Below, piece by piece: positions 1-7,180 of a stretch of DNA of 34,481 nt (positions within the stretch are counted from its first letter, which is position 1; every line of letters starts with the position of its first letter). The stretch comes from JAZNGX01 sp045576675 (GTDB taxonomy: Bacteria > Bacillota > Clostridia > Monoglobales > Firm-18), in assembly GCA_045576675.1 (NCBI GenBank), contig JAZNGX010000128.1:1-34481 (forward strand). Direction: 5' to 3'. The notes under the pieces were generated by a model. That model saw only the letters and a program-made list of their open reading frames with translations. It was not told the origin of the DNA and searched no databases. The position numbers and the translations under genes were made by a program.

Positions 1-80
1 ATAGGGGGTGCAAATCGACTTTAGGGGGTGCAAACAGGGGGTAAGGGGGTGCATTTTTAAGTCAGGGGGTGCAAAGTACC
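1..80. repeat. Cluster of short G-rich direct repeats at window edge
   Basis: The unit AGGGGGTGCAAA occurs exactly at 3-14, 23-34 and 64-75, with shortened copies at 36-42 (AGGGGGT) and 44-53 (AGGGGGTGCA). Spacing between copies is irregular (8 to 20 nt), all copies are in one orientation, and the cluster may continue left of the window. Arrays of transposase-binding sites at the ends of some insertion sequences, for example the IS21 family, can look like this. That identity is inference, because no transposase is in the window. The region contains no gene. Confidence 0.75.
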
Positions 81-101
81 AATAGAAAATCATTATCGGT
101 A

Positions 102-130
102 TTGTCAATATAATAATAGTGTGTTATAAT
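102..130 (+). promoter_or_regulatory. Sigma-A type promoter of the restriction endonuclease gene
   Basis: TTGTCA (102-107) and TATAAT (125-130) are separated by 17 nt, which is a near-consensus vegetative promoter. It is followed by a ribosome binding site AGGTGGTG just before the ATG at 156. It lies directly downstream of the G-rich repeat cluster. Confidence 0.8.
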
Positions 131-155
131 TATATTCAAAAGGTGGTGTGAAATT

Positions 156-1361
156 ATGTTATCATTGTCAGACGTAAATATCGAACACTATTTTCGTATT
201 TTTGCAAATATCGGTGTGCCTGTCGCTTTTTTAGTTCCTACACAAACTGGATATCAAAAATCTATCATGGATGCCACAGCTCCTGTGCGTGAGTTACTTA
301 AAAATTCTAATATACATAATTATGAACAGCAAGGTCAAGGACCAGAAGAAAAAGTTTTGGTTAAAAGCTATTTTGTTTTTGCGGATAAATTGCAAGAAAC
401 GGTTGCTTCGCTTTATCGACCAAAAACAAAAAAGGGCGATCCTAGAATTTGGTTTAGCAAGCTAACTCGATACTGTCATCCGTTTAATCTACTAGCGTTA
501 ATCATACTTGATAATAATATATATATTATCAATCTTTCAGAAGAAAGCATATCAAAATCGTTGCATACAAAGGGTTTTGTTTACGAAATTCTTTTAGAAT
601 CTGTACACCAAGAAAAACTCATTGCAAGCGAATTGCTTGCAAAAATACAAAATATTCATAATGATGGCTTCATACCATCTATTACAGTAGGAGACCCCGG
701 AGTAGGCGATACTTTAGAACACGCTCTAGGTATTAAAAGAAACAATTCTAAATCACCAGATTATAAGGGTATTGAACTTAAATGTACAAGATTAACAAGA
801 AATGGTACAGCACGAACGGCTACTCGTTCTACATTGTTTACAAAAGTTCCGGATGAGGGTTTGACCTACAAACAAATAGTTGATAAATATGGTAAAGTTC
901 AAATTCCAAGAGGTTCATCAATAGCTCGATTACAGCTATATGAAACATTTAGAACCTCTCGTCCTAATGCTTATGATTTAATTTTGGAAGTTGATAATAT
1001 TAATGACAAGTTAAATATGCTTTATCAAAAAGATAGAATTAGGACAAGTGTTTCCGCTTGGCATATCCAAGCACTTAAGGAAGCTTTACTTGCCAAGCAT
1101 CATGAAACCTTTTGGGTGAAAGCTTTATCTGAAACACGGGATGGAATTGAATATTTTAGATATGACAAAATTCTTCACACGAAAAATCCAAATGCTTCTT
1201 TAATAGCTCCGTTATTAGAACTAGATAAAATCACAGTAGACCTTGCTGCACATTATAAGGAAGATGGAAAATGGCGTGACCATGGAATGCTTTTTAAAAT
1301 GAAACCGAAAGATTTGCCACTGTTATTAGGAGAACCTGTGGAGTATGATTTAACCACATAA
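156..1361 (+). CDS. MvaI/BcnI-family type II restriction endonuclease
   Basis: Predicted to cut DNA at a short site that the neighbouring methyltransferase protects. The C-terminal part (about residues 165-401) carries the MvaI/BcnI family signature: a GVGDTLE block with E188, then PDYKGIELK, giving a PD-ExK-like active site with D202, E207 and K209. MvaI and BcnI themselves are about 240-250 aa. This protein is 401 aa, with an extra N-terminal region of roughly 150 residues of unrecognised function. The start is supported by AGGTGGTG 7 nt upstream and by a consensus promoter. The gene converges on a C5-methyltransferase gene across a 39-nt gap that holds a shared terminator. Known relatives cut CCWGG or CCSGG, but the site here cannot be read from sequence. 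Family call is firm; specificity is unknown. Confidence 0.85.
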   Translation: MLSLSDVNIEHYFRIFANIGVPVAFLVPTQTGYQKSIMDATAPVRELLKNSNIHNYEQQGQGPEEKVLVKSYFVFADKLQETVASLYRPKTKKGDPRIWFSKLTRYCHPFNLLALIILDNNIYIINLSEESISKSLHTKGFVYEILLESVHQEKLIASELLAKIQNIHNDGFIPSITVGDPGVGDTLEHALGIKRNNSKSPDYKGIELKCTRLTRNGTARTATRSTLFTKVPDEGLTYKQIVDKYGKVQIPRGSSIARLQLYETFRTSRPNAYDLILEVDNINDKLNMLYQKDRIRTSVSAWHIQALKEALLAKHHETFWVKALSETRDGIEYFRYDKILHTKNPNASLIAPLLELDKITVDLAAHYKEDGKWRDHGMLFKMKPKDLPLLLGEPVEYDLTT

Positions 1362-1364
1362 AAC

Positions 1365-1397
1365 AAAGACACTTTGCAATTTAGCAGAGTGCCTTTT
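1365..1397. terminator. Bidirectional intrinsic terminator between endonuclease and methyltransferase
   Basis: A 13-bp stem (1365-1377 with 1384-1396, including two G-U type pairs) encloses the 6-nt loop AATTTA. It is followed by TTTT on the + strand side and by a T-rich stretch (TTTGTTTT) when read on the - strand. It can therefore end both converging transcripts. Confidence 0.8.
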
Positions 1398-1400
1398 GAA

Positions 1401-2717
1401 TTATAATACCTTTTTAATTTCTAAAGCAATAGCTTTTGCAAGAAGCGGTGGAACTGCATTTCCTACTTGTGTATATTGAGGAATTTCGATGCGTCGCTTT
1501 AATCCTCCGGTTGTCCTTTTGCCCAAAAACTCAAAAGAATCATCAAAAGATTGGCACCGAGCCATTTCTCTCACACTAAATGTTCTGGGTTCCCAAGGGC
1601 TTATGTAGTCATCTGCTATAGTAACAATGGTTGCAGAAGGCTGATTTGAATGCCATCTTTGACGTATGTTTTTCTTTGTCAGTAATACATCAATTTGCTC
1701 AGATGTTGCTCTTGCTTCTTTGAATAACAAAACAACTTCTTCGGGAGTTAATAAAAACTTTTCTGAACATAAAGATATTAATGCTTGTTTTGTTGAAATA
1801 TCAATACCATATTCAAGTATTCTTTTTTTTAGATTTGCACCAGTTTCGCCTTCTTCAAAAAGAGAAAACCGTTCTGTAACTATATCAGTTTGCTTTGATA
1901 GTTCAGTATTTGTCAATGTTTTAGCTTTAATTGTTTTTCCTTCAATGTTTGGGGTTCTGCCGTTTATGCTATCAATTTGATACTGCGACAGCTTTTTACC
2001 AACATTTTTTTTAACAGCTTGGTTTTCAACCAAATCACCGATTGCATCCAACAAGGTAAGATAATTTTCTGGCGATACGATTGGTTCAGGATACTTGGGA
2101 GGAGTTAAACCTTTTCTATAGCCTATAAAGATAATTCTGTTTCTTCTCTGTGGGACTCCGTAGTCTGCCGCATTTAATACTTGAGGTTCAAGTGAATCAT
2201 ATCCAATTTCTTCCAGTTCGCTTCTTAAAATATCAGGAGTTACACTTCCGTCTGGATAGTTTATTCCAGTAATTCCCCTATATCCTATAAATTGCATATC
2301 AGCAAATCCTTCAACATTTTCCAAAACAACATACTTCGGTTTTACTTCACCAATAATTCTAACGTATTCGCCAAAAAGCATATTTCTCGGGTCGGATTTA
2401 TCGCGTTTTCCGGCCCTTGAAAACCCTTGACAACTTGGTCCCCCTATCATTAAATCGATTTCAGGTATTTTTTTGTTTTTAAAAATAGTCAATTTTGAAA
2501 TGTTATCATATATTTGATGTCCAGTTAAATCGCGAATATCAGCACGTTCAAACCACGTATTCTTTCCTTGAATCAAGCCCAATTGTGTATGCCTATTTCT
2601 ATAAGTGATTTCTACCATATCGCTTATATCCGAACTAAACAAAATATGAAACCCTGCTTGTATTAATCCTTCCGAACAACCGCCGGCTCCGCAAAACAAA
2701 TCTATTGCATATGGCAT
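1401..2717 (-). CDS. DNA (cytosine-5)-methyltransferase of the restriction-modification pair
   Basis: Transfers a methyl group from AdoMet to C5 of a target cytosine and so protects host DNA from the neighbouring endonuclease. Motifs run in canonical order in the 438-aa protein: motif I DLFCGAGG (6-13), motif IV GGPSCQGFS with catalytic C96, motif VI ENV (E133), motif VIII QRRNR (190-194), and motif X QVGNAVPP (417-424). The roughly 200-380 segment is the likely target-recognition domain. The residue before the catalytic Cys is Ser, where Pro is usual. The start at 2717 is chosen over the in-frame ATG at 2759 because GGAGGTGA (2723-2730) precedes it and the promoter -10 box lies inside the longer reading, so the upstream ATG would not be transcribed. 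Sequence specificity cannot be read. Confidence 0.93.
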   Translation of the reverse strand: MPYAIDLFCGAGGCSEGLIQAGFHILFSSDISDMVEITYRNRHTQLGLIQGKNTWFERADIRDLTGHQIYDNISKLTIFKNKKIPEIDLMIGGPSCQGFSRAGKRDKSDPRNMLFGEYVRIIGEVKPKYVVLENVEGFADMQFIGYRGITGINYPDGSVTPDILRSELEEIGYDSLEPQVLNAADYGVPQRRNRIIFIGYRKGLTPPKYPEPIVSPENYLTLLDAIGDLVENQAVKKNVGKKLSQYQIDSINGRTPNIEGKTIKAKTLTNTELSKQTDIVTERFSLFEEGETGANLKKRILEYGIDISTKQALISLCSEKFLLTPEEVVLLFKEARATSEQIDVLLTKKNIRQRWHSNQPSATIVTIADDYISPWEPRTFSVREMARCQSFDDSFEFLGKRTTGGLKRRIEIPQYTQVGNAVPPLLAKAIALEIKKVL

Positions 2718-2747
2718 AAAAATCACCTCCACAAGTAATATGTTAGT

Positions 2748-2776
2748 ATTATAACACATATTTTTTATTTTGTCCA
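2748..2776 (-). promoter_or_regulatory. Sigma-A type promoter of the methyltransferase gene
   Basis: Read on the - strand, TGGACA (2776-2771) and TATAAT (2753-2748) are 17 nt apart. The -10 box sits upstream of the ribosome binding site GGAGGTGA, which fixes the translation start at 2717. Confidence 0.8.
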
Positions 2777-2816
2777 GGGGTATTTAAATTTTTTTGTAAT
2801 TTAATGATTAAACAAT

Positions 2817-2849
2817 AATCCAACGTTTACCTAAAAATCCAACGATTAC
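2817..2849. repeat. Two 14-bp direct repeats upstream of the methyltransferase promoter
   Basis: AATCCAACGTTTAC (2817-2830) and AATCCAACGATTAC (2836-2849) differ at one base and start 19 nt apart, roughly two helical turns. They lie about 40-75 nt upstream of the methyltransferase -35 box, in otherwise AT-rich gene-free DNA (about 2777-2970). Spacing and position suit a regulator-binding site, but no regulator is identified. Confidence 0.5.
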
Positions 2850-2970
2850 TTTTTTAAAAATGCAAGAAATTCCGCAAAATAGTATTCTAATATAAATATT
2901 TTAGGATTTAATAATAACTAAACAAAAATACAAATCATTGAAAACCGCATCATTACTATGTTTTCAAGGA

Positions 2971-3012
2971 ACAAAAAATAAGACTAACTATTCTATCAAA
3001 ATAGTCAGTCTT
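2971..3012 (-). terminator. Intrinsic terminator of tRNA-Lys
   Basis: A 13-bp stem (2980-2992 with 3000-3012) has a 7-nt loop. The single mismatch on the + strand becomes a G-U pair in the - strand transcript. The stem is followed on the - strand by ATTTTTTGT. It starts only 4 nt past the CCA end of the tRNA. Confidence 0.85.
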
Positions 3013-3015
3013 ATG

Positions 3016-3091
3016 TGGTGCACCATCGGGGACTCGAACCCAGGACCCACTGATTAAGAGTCAGTTGCTCTACCAACTGAGCTAATGGTGC
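3016..3091 (-). tRNA. tRNA-Lys, anticodon CTT
   Basis: A complete 76-nt cloverleaf on the - strand. The acceptor stem pairs GCACCAT with ATGGTGC, followed by discriminator A and an encoded CCA (3018-3016). The D-arm AGCTCAGTTGGTAGAGC, the T-loop GGTTCGAGTCC and the anticodon loop CTCTTAA are all present. Anticodon CTT at 3058-3056 decodes AAG lysine. It has its own consensus promoter and terminator, so it is a single-gene unit. Confidence 0.97.
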
Positions 3092-3117
3092 ATATTTAAT
3101 TATTGTCAACGCTAAAT

Positions 3118-3146
3118 ATTATACTATCAAAAATGTGGTTTGTCAA
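3118..3146 (-). promoter_or_regulatory. Consensus promoter of tRNA-Lys
   Basis: On the - strand TTGACA (3146-3141) and TATAAT (3123-3118) are spaced by exactly 17 nt, a perfect sigma-A consensus. Its start point would fall about 20 nt ahead of the tRNA 5' end at 3091. Confidence 0.88.
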
Positions 3147-3183
3147 TACTTTTTTGCAAAAAATATAAAGTTTTTTTATGCTG

Positions 3184-3219
3184 TTAAAATGCCGTGGGAA
3201 ATATTGTCCCACGGCATTT
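3184..3219 (-). terminator. Intrinsic terminator of the stalk-domain protein gene
   Basis: A perfect 12-bp stem (3188-3199 with 3207-3218), GC-rich in its centre, has a 7-nt loop. It is followed on the - strand by TTTTAAC. It starts 7 nt after the stop codon of the gene that ends at 3226. Confidence 0.88.
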
Positions 3220-3225
3220 AAGTTA

Positions 3226-5070
3226 TTAAAATATTACTTCGGCAGTGTATTCTGCTTCGTTCCAGTTTACATTAAATCCAAGCTCTTCTGAAATAAAGCG
3301 AAGAGGAATCATCGTTTTATCGTTTATAAGCCTTGCAGGAACATCAAGCTTTTTTGCAACACCGTTTACATATGCGGTGTCATCATCAATTGCAAGGTTT
3401 ACCGTTGTATCTCCATAATTAATGGTAACAGAATATTTTTCATGGTTCCATATAACCTCTGCACCTGCACGTTCAAACAAAAACCTTATAGGAATAAGTG
3501 TTCTGTCGTTTTGAATTACAGGTGGCGCAGCAAAAGATAAATATTCGTCGTTGAGTTTTACCCTGACGTTTTGCTGTGCGTTGTTGAACTGCTCCAGTTG
3601 ACTTAATTCCCCATAATATATATTGCCAAAGTCGTTGCCGAAAAACATGTAATACTTATCGTTTGCAATCAGGTTATCGTCACGGCTGTCACGTGAAGAT
3701 GGTAATCCCAAAATTTCAAACTCTCTGGTTATTCCGTCGCGTGAATAGTACCAGCCATCGTTTATTGAAAAGCCGCCAAGTAAGAAATAGCCGTTGCCGC
3801 TTATGATTTTGACATAATCGTCTTTTGCATATTCATAAGCAACCTTTGCAGTTGTTCCGTCATCATAAGTGATTTCGGCAGTAATTTCTTTGTTGATATC
3901 ACGTCCTGCCTGGCTGCCGCGTTCGATGAATTCTGAGGTCAGTGTGTACTGACCGTTTGTACCGCTGTTTTTTATAATTCTTTGTTCTTCTATAATTTTG
4001 TCAGTTTTTTTCCAATGTTCACCACTTTCGGATTTCCATACAGTTCCGTTGGCGGTTTCAGCGTAAAAAACGTTATCCTCTACATAAGAACGTGTTATTT
4101 TGAGCTCACGCCCATCATATTTAAGCATTGTACCATCATTTGCTACGAAATAGCTGAAATGGTTTGTTGACCAGCCAAAAACGCCATAATCTGTGAAATT
4201 GTAATATACAAACGGAGGAATTGATGTTCTGCCGTCTTCGTATCTATACATTCCGTCTGTCATATCATATTTTCCATAGCCATTTATTGAAAATTCATAT
4301 ATTTCACCGTTTATTTCAACAAAGCTGCCGTGATTTGCAGCAAACTGCGGGCGGGGTTCAAGACGGCTGCTCCAATTATTAAGGTCTGTTGAGTACCATA
4401 CTGTACAGTAGGCTTCATCTTCTACAGACGTCCAGTAATCCTCTATTAGATATTCACCGTCTTTATAGTTTATGTGATTGCCGCCGTAAGACTCTTTAAA
4501 GCCTTGGATTTCAACATGTGTGAAACTTTCACCTGTTTCTGAATAATAAAGCCCTCTCATATATCCGTCCGAAAAGAACATTATTTTCCCGTTTACTATA
4601 TTCATTCTTATGCCTTCGGGAATATTTTCAACCTTTTTCCAGTTAATGCAGTCAAAGCTTTGGAAGGTTCCACTGCCATAGACAAAAATAACTACAGAGT
4701 CCTTGTTTTTTATAATGTAATCTCCATCGTTTGGTACGGCAGGCAGATTGTTTATCTGCTTTTCCCAGTTAATGCCGTCGGCAGAAGTATAAGTAAATCC
4801 TGCACCTACCGCATTAAACCTGTTTTGCACATATTGTATTGTTGCAACATCTTTTACGTCATCTATGCGTTCCCAATTTTGAAAGTCGGAGCTTCTTATT
4901 GCCATGTCATTATATACTCCTACGAACATTTCGCCATTTGTATCGAGATTTCTTATACTATATCTTTGCGAATTGGAAAAATATTCATTGGTGTTGCTTT
5001 TTATTTGAAAAGCAAATACATTTGAAGTAATCAGAACAATAATAAGTAAGGCTGCAAGTGTTTTTTTCAT
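3226..5070 (-). CDS. Secreted propeller-like protein with C-terminal stalk (copper amine oxidase N-like) domains
   Basis: Residues 1-20 form a signal peptide (charged MKK, hydrophobic core, cut near VFA-FQ). The middle part repeats motifs of the type SxDxxNWxK (SSDFQNWER, TSADGINWEK, QSFDCINWKK, YSTDLNNWSS). Such repeats are typical of sialidase/BNR-like beta-propeller folds, which often bind carbohydrate or protein. The C-terminal 113 residues (about 502-614) are two copies of the copper-amine-oxidase N-terminal-like 'stalk' domain (RTLIPIRFLFERAGAEVIWN, then KTMIPLRFISEELGFNVNWN), common in clostridial exported proteins and thought to attach them to the cell wall. AAGGGGTGA lies 6 nt before the ATG. 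No catalytic signature is visible, so the substrate is unknown. It is monocistronic, with its own promoter and terminator. Confidence 0.8.
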   Translation of the reverse strand: MKKTLAALLIIVLITSNVFAFQIKSNTNEYFSNSQRYSIRNLDTNGEMFVGVYNDMAIRSSDFQNWERIDDVKDVATIQYVQNRFNAVGAGFTYTSADGINWEKQINNLPAVPNDGDYIIKNKDSVVIFVYGSGTFQSFDCINWKKVENIPEGIRMNIVNGKIMFFSDGYMRGLYYSETGESFTHVEIQGFKESYGGNHINYKDGEYLIEDYWTSVEDEAYCTVWYSTDLNNWSSRLEPRPQFAANHGSFVEINGEIYEFSINGYGKYDMTDGMYRYEDGRTSIPPFVYYNFTDYGVFGWSTNHFSYFVANDGTMLKYDGRELKITRSYVEDNVFYAETANGTVWKSESGEHWKKTDKIIEEQRIIKNSGTNGQYTLTSEFIERGSQAGRDINKEITAEITYDDGTTAKVAYEYAKDDYVKIISGNGYFLLGGFSINDGWYYSRDGITREFEILGLPSSRDSRDDNLIANDKYYMFFGNDFGNIYYGELSQLEQFNNAQQNVRVKLNDEYLSFAAPPVIQNDRTLIPIRFLFERAGAEVIWNHEKYSVTINYGDTTVNLAIDDDTAYVNGVAKKLDVPARLINDKTMIPLRFISEELGFNVNWNEAEYTAEVIF

Positions 5071-5091
5071 AGTTAGTCACCCCTTATAATT

Positions 5092-5120
5092 ATTGTAGCA
5101 TCCGATAGGTACGATGTCAA
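5092..5120 (-). promoter_or_regulatory. Promoter of the secreted stalk-domain protein
   Basis: On the - strand TTGACA (5120-5115) and TACAAT (5097-5092) are 17 nt apart. Its -35 box is only 6 nt from the -35 box of the divergent mrp promoter. Confidence 0.8.
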
Positions 5121-5126
5121 TTCGGG

Positions 5127-5155
5127 TTGACATATTGTAATTAAGATGTTAAAAT
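5127..5155 (+). promoter_or_regulatory. Promoter of mrp
   Basis: TTGACA (5127-5132) and TAAAAT (5150-5155) are 17 nt apart, with TG at 5147-5148 giving an extended -10. The two divergent -35 boxes form the inverted arrangement TGTCAA-6 nt-TTGACA. Confidence 0.83.
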
Positions 5156-5158
5156 ATA

Positions 5159-5175
5159 TTAGGCAGTTTGCCTAA
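5159..5175 (+). promoter_or_regulatory. Perfect inverted repeat at the mrp transcription start
   Basis: TTAGGCA-GTT-TGCCTAA is a perfect 7-bp inverted repeat with a 3-nt centre. It lies 4 to 20 nt downstream of the mrp -10 box and just ahead of the ribosome binding site. It may be an operator or a short mRNA hairpin; the cognate factor is unknown. Confidence 0.5.
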
Positions 5176-5195
5176 GAGAAAAGGAAGTGTAAAAA

Positions 5196-6023
5196 ATGAG
5201 TGAAAATTGTAATCATGATTGCAGCAGCTGCAGTGAAAATTGCAGTTCAAGAAAGCCTGAAAGCTTTTTGGAAAAGCCGCACGAGCTTTCAAGTATAAAA
5301 AAAGTAATAGGTGTTGTAAGTGGTAAAGGAGGAGTAGGTAAATCTCTTGTTACTTCTCTTTTGGCAGTATTAAGCAAACGAAATAATTATAACACTGCTA
5401 TTTTGGACGCTGATATCACAGGTCCGTCAATACCCAAAATGTTTGGTATTCAAGGTCGTGCAAAGGGGAATGAACACGGGATTCTTCCGTCAAAAAGCAC
5501 AACCGGCATTGACATTATGTCACTTAATCTTCTTTTGCAGAATACCACAGACCCTGTTGTATGGCGTGGCCCTGTAATTGCAGGAACGGTAAAGCAGTTC
5601 TGGACAGATGTTATTTGGGAAGATGTTGATTATATGTTTATCGATATGCCTCCCGGCACAGGTGATGTTCCGCTTACAGTGTTCCAGTCTATTCCTGTTG
5701 ATGGGATTGTTATTGTTGCTTCTCCGCAGGAGCTTGTATCTATGATAGTTGAAAAGGCTGTAAAGATGGCAAATATGATGAATATTCCAATTTTAGGTCT
5801 TGTTGAAAATATGAGCTATGTAAAATGCCCTGATTGCGGAAAAGAAATAAAGGTTTTTGGCGACAGTCATATTGAACAGATTGCAAAGGATTATGATTTG
5901 AAGGTTATCGGTAAAATTCCGATGGAGCCTAAGCTTGCAGCAGCGTGTGACGCAGGTGCGATAGAGCTTTTTGAAGGTTCTTGGCTTGACAGCTTTGCTG
6001 AAATACTTGAAAAAATGGAATAA
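5196..6023 (+). CDS. mrp: Mrp/NBP35 (ApbC) family P-loop ATPase, iron-sulfur cluster carrier
   Basis: Cytoplasmic ATPase of the ParA/MinD superfamily. Characterised relatives carry and insert Fe-S clusters into target proteins. The deviant Walker A GKGGVGKS is at residues 43-50, followed by LDADITGPS and the DMPPGTGDVPLT block. C211 and C214 in CPDCG form the pair that bridges a cluster in the dimer. The N-terminus has extra cysteines (C5, C9, C12, C16), as in NBP35-type proteins, and lacks the DUF59 domain found in many bacterial Mrp proteins. At 275 aa the length is normal for this short form. The ribosome binding site is AAGGAAG. The gene is single, with its own promoter, and shares a terminator with the convergent zinc-ribbon gene. 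The client proteins are unknown. Confidence 0.92.
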   Translation: MSENCNHDCSSCSENCSSRKPESFLEKPHELSSIKKVIGVVSGKGGVGKSLVTSLLAVLSKRNNYNTAILDADITGPSIPKMFGIQGRAKGNEHGILPSKSTTGIDIMSLNLLLQNTTDPVVWRGPVIAGTVKQFWTDVIWEDVDYMFIDMPPGTGDVPLTVFQSIPVDGIVIVASPQELVSMIVEKAVKMANMMNIPILGLVENMSYVKCPDCGKEIKVFGDSHIEQIAKDYDLKVIGKIPMEPKLAAACDAGAIELFEGSWLDSFAEILEKME

Positions 6024-6028
6024 AACAA

Positions 6029-6067
6029 AAATAAGGACTGTAACATTTGTTGTTACAGTCCTTATTT
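6029..6067. terminator. Bidirectional terminator between mrp and the zinc-ribbon gene
   Basis: A perfect stem of about 17 bp (6029-6045 with 6051-6067) has a 5-nt loop. T-rich tails follow in both directions (TTATTTATTATT on +, TTTTTGTTTTA on -). It serves mrp (+) and the sigH/zinc-ribbon genes (-). Confidence 0.88.
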
Positions 6068-6126
6068 ATTATTTACGAATCAACCCAAAAAGTTGTTTTG
6101 CTTACTAATTACCTACTGTGAGGGAA

Positions 6127-6396
6127 TTATTTGTTTTTTGCAAAACACTCACTGCAGTATATAGGACGGTCATTCTTGGGTTTGAAAGGAACTTTTGCTT
6201 CACCGCCGCACTCTGCACAAACAGCTGTGTGCATCTCACGTGATGCTCTGATAGCTTCCTTTCTCTTCACACGGCAATCTTTACATCTGATAGGCTCATT
6301 CTGGAACCCTTTTTCAGCGTAAAACTCCTGCTCGCCTGCTGTGAAAATAAATTCTTCCCCGCAGTCCTTACATACTAATGTCTTGTCTTCGTACAT
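6127..6396 (-). CDS. Small double zinc-ribbon protein
   Basis: An 89-aa protein with three CxxC pairs and a fourth at the end: C9/C12, C38/C41, C60/C63 and C81/C84. This suits two zinc-binding modules: one of the 'probable zinc-ribbon' type (CKDCGEEF...RCKDC), and a second CAECGGEAKVPFKP...YCSECF module of a kind seen in many Firmicute small proteins. The start at 6396 is preferred because TGAGGGG lies 7 nt upstream. An in-frame ATG at 6459 would add 21 basic residues and has no clear ribosome binding site. It lies 111 nt downstream of sigH on the same strand with no strong terminator between, so it is probably co-transcribed. Its role is unknown; nucleic-acid or protein binding is the usual guess for such ribbons. 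Confidence 0.82.
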   Translation of the reverse strand: MYEDKTLVCKDCGEEFIFTAGEQEFYAEKGFQNEPIRCKDCRVKRKEAIRASREMHTAVCAECGGEAKVPFKPKNDRPIYCSECFAKNK

Positions 6397-6507
6397 CTTT
6401 TTACCCCTCACTTCAAAATTACTTCTCTTCCGCGATCGGAATTGCACCGATTTTTGCATTTTGCACGCTTTACTTTATAAGCTACACGGAATTACATTGA
6501 CAGCTCT

Positions 6508-7116
6508 TTATAAAACTGTCGAAATTTTCTTTTTAATACGCTGCAAAGCATTGTCAATTGATTTTGGTGTTTTATCGGTGTGTTTTGCGATTTCAGTGTA
6601 TGAACAGCCTTGCATAAAAAGCTCAAACACTGAAAATTCAAACTTGCTTAGTACGCCTTTTACTTTTTCCTGAATTTCTTTGACGCTTTCGGCATCGACA
6701 ACCATTTCTTCAGGGTCACTGGCGGTCTTTTGAGTCAAGATATCAAAAAATGTTGTATCAGATTCATTGTCAAAAACAGGACGGTTAAGTGAAACATATG
6801 AGTTTAATGGTGCGTGTTTGTTACGCTGAGAGGTTTTTACAGCGGTTATAACCTGCCTTGTAATACAAAGCTCTGCGAATGCCTTGAAGTTATCGTTCTT
6901 TTCAGCATTATAATCTCTTATGGCTTTGTATAAACCAATCATACCTTCCTGAACAATATCATCGTGGTCAGCACCAACAAGGAAATATGCTCTTACCTTT
7001 TTGCGTACAAAATTTTTGTATCTGTGCAAGAGCTCTTCTTCTGCGTATTTATCGCCGTCAGAACATAGCGACAGCAAATTTTCGTCTTTCAGTTCTTCGT
7101 AATTAATTATTGCCAA
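6508..7116 (-). CDS. sigH: RNA polymerase sigma factor, SigH (Spo0H) family
   Basis: A 202-aa sigma-70 family factor. In Bacillus and clostridia SigH drives early sporulation, stationary-phase and competence genes. Region 2 is seen in the block HDDIVQEGMIGLYKAIRDY, which binds the core enzyme and the -10 element. Region 4 is the C-terminal helix-turn-helix (YTEIAKHTDKTPKSIDNALQRIKKK). The length matches the family. The start codon is TTG at 7116, preceded by GAGGT at a spacing of 6 nt, and a perfect consensus promoter lies just upstream. The zinc-ribbon gene follows it. The usual clostridial neighbours (rRNA methyltransferase, rpmG/secE/nusG) are absent here. Family assignment is firm; SigH itself is the best match by length and motif. 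Confidence 0.88.
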   Translation of the reverse strand: MAIINYEELKDENLLSLCSDGDKYAEEELLHRYKNFVRKKVRAYFLVGADHDDIVQEGMIGLYKAIRDYNAEKNDNFKAFAELCITRQVITAVKTSQRNKHAPLNSYVSLNRPVFDNESDTTFFDILTQKTASDPEEMVVDAESVKEIQEKVKGVLSKFEFSVFELFMQGCSYTEIAKHTDKTPKSIDNALQRIKKKISTVL

Positions 7117-7142
7117 AATGAAACCTCGTTTCTATAATTTTG

Positions 7143-7171
7143 ATTATAGGCAATTTGTAACAATTTGTCAA
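7143..7171 (-). promoter_or_regulatory. Consensus promoter of sigH
   Basis: On the - strand TTGACA (7171-7166) and TATAAT (7148-7143) are spaced by 17 nt. The start point would give a leader of only about 20 nt before the TTG start codon. Confidence 0.88.
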
Positions 7172-7180
7172 TGAAAATGT

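Noticed and set aside
1..80. CRISPR array
   Set aside because: The repeat unit is only 12 nt, spacers are 8 nt or shorter and irregular, and no cas genes are nearby.
2718..2759. Longer methyltransferase start at 2759 (14 extra residues)
   Set aside because: The -10 box lies at 2748-2753, inside this stretch, so the upstream ATG would not be on the transcript; the ATG at 2717 has a strong ribosome binding site.
2980..3091. tRNA-Lys as integration site of a genomic island, with attachment repeats
   Set aside because: No second copy of the tRNA 3' end and no integrase gene is visible in the window; the shared GGTGCA hexamer with the left repeats is too short to count.
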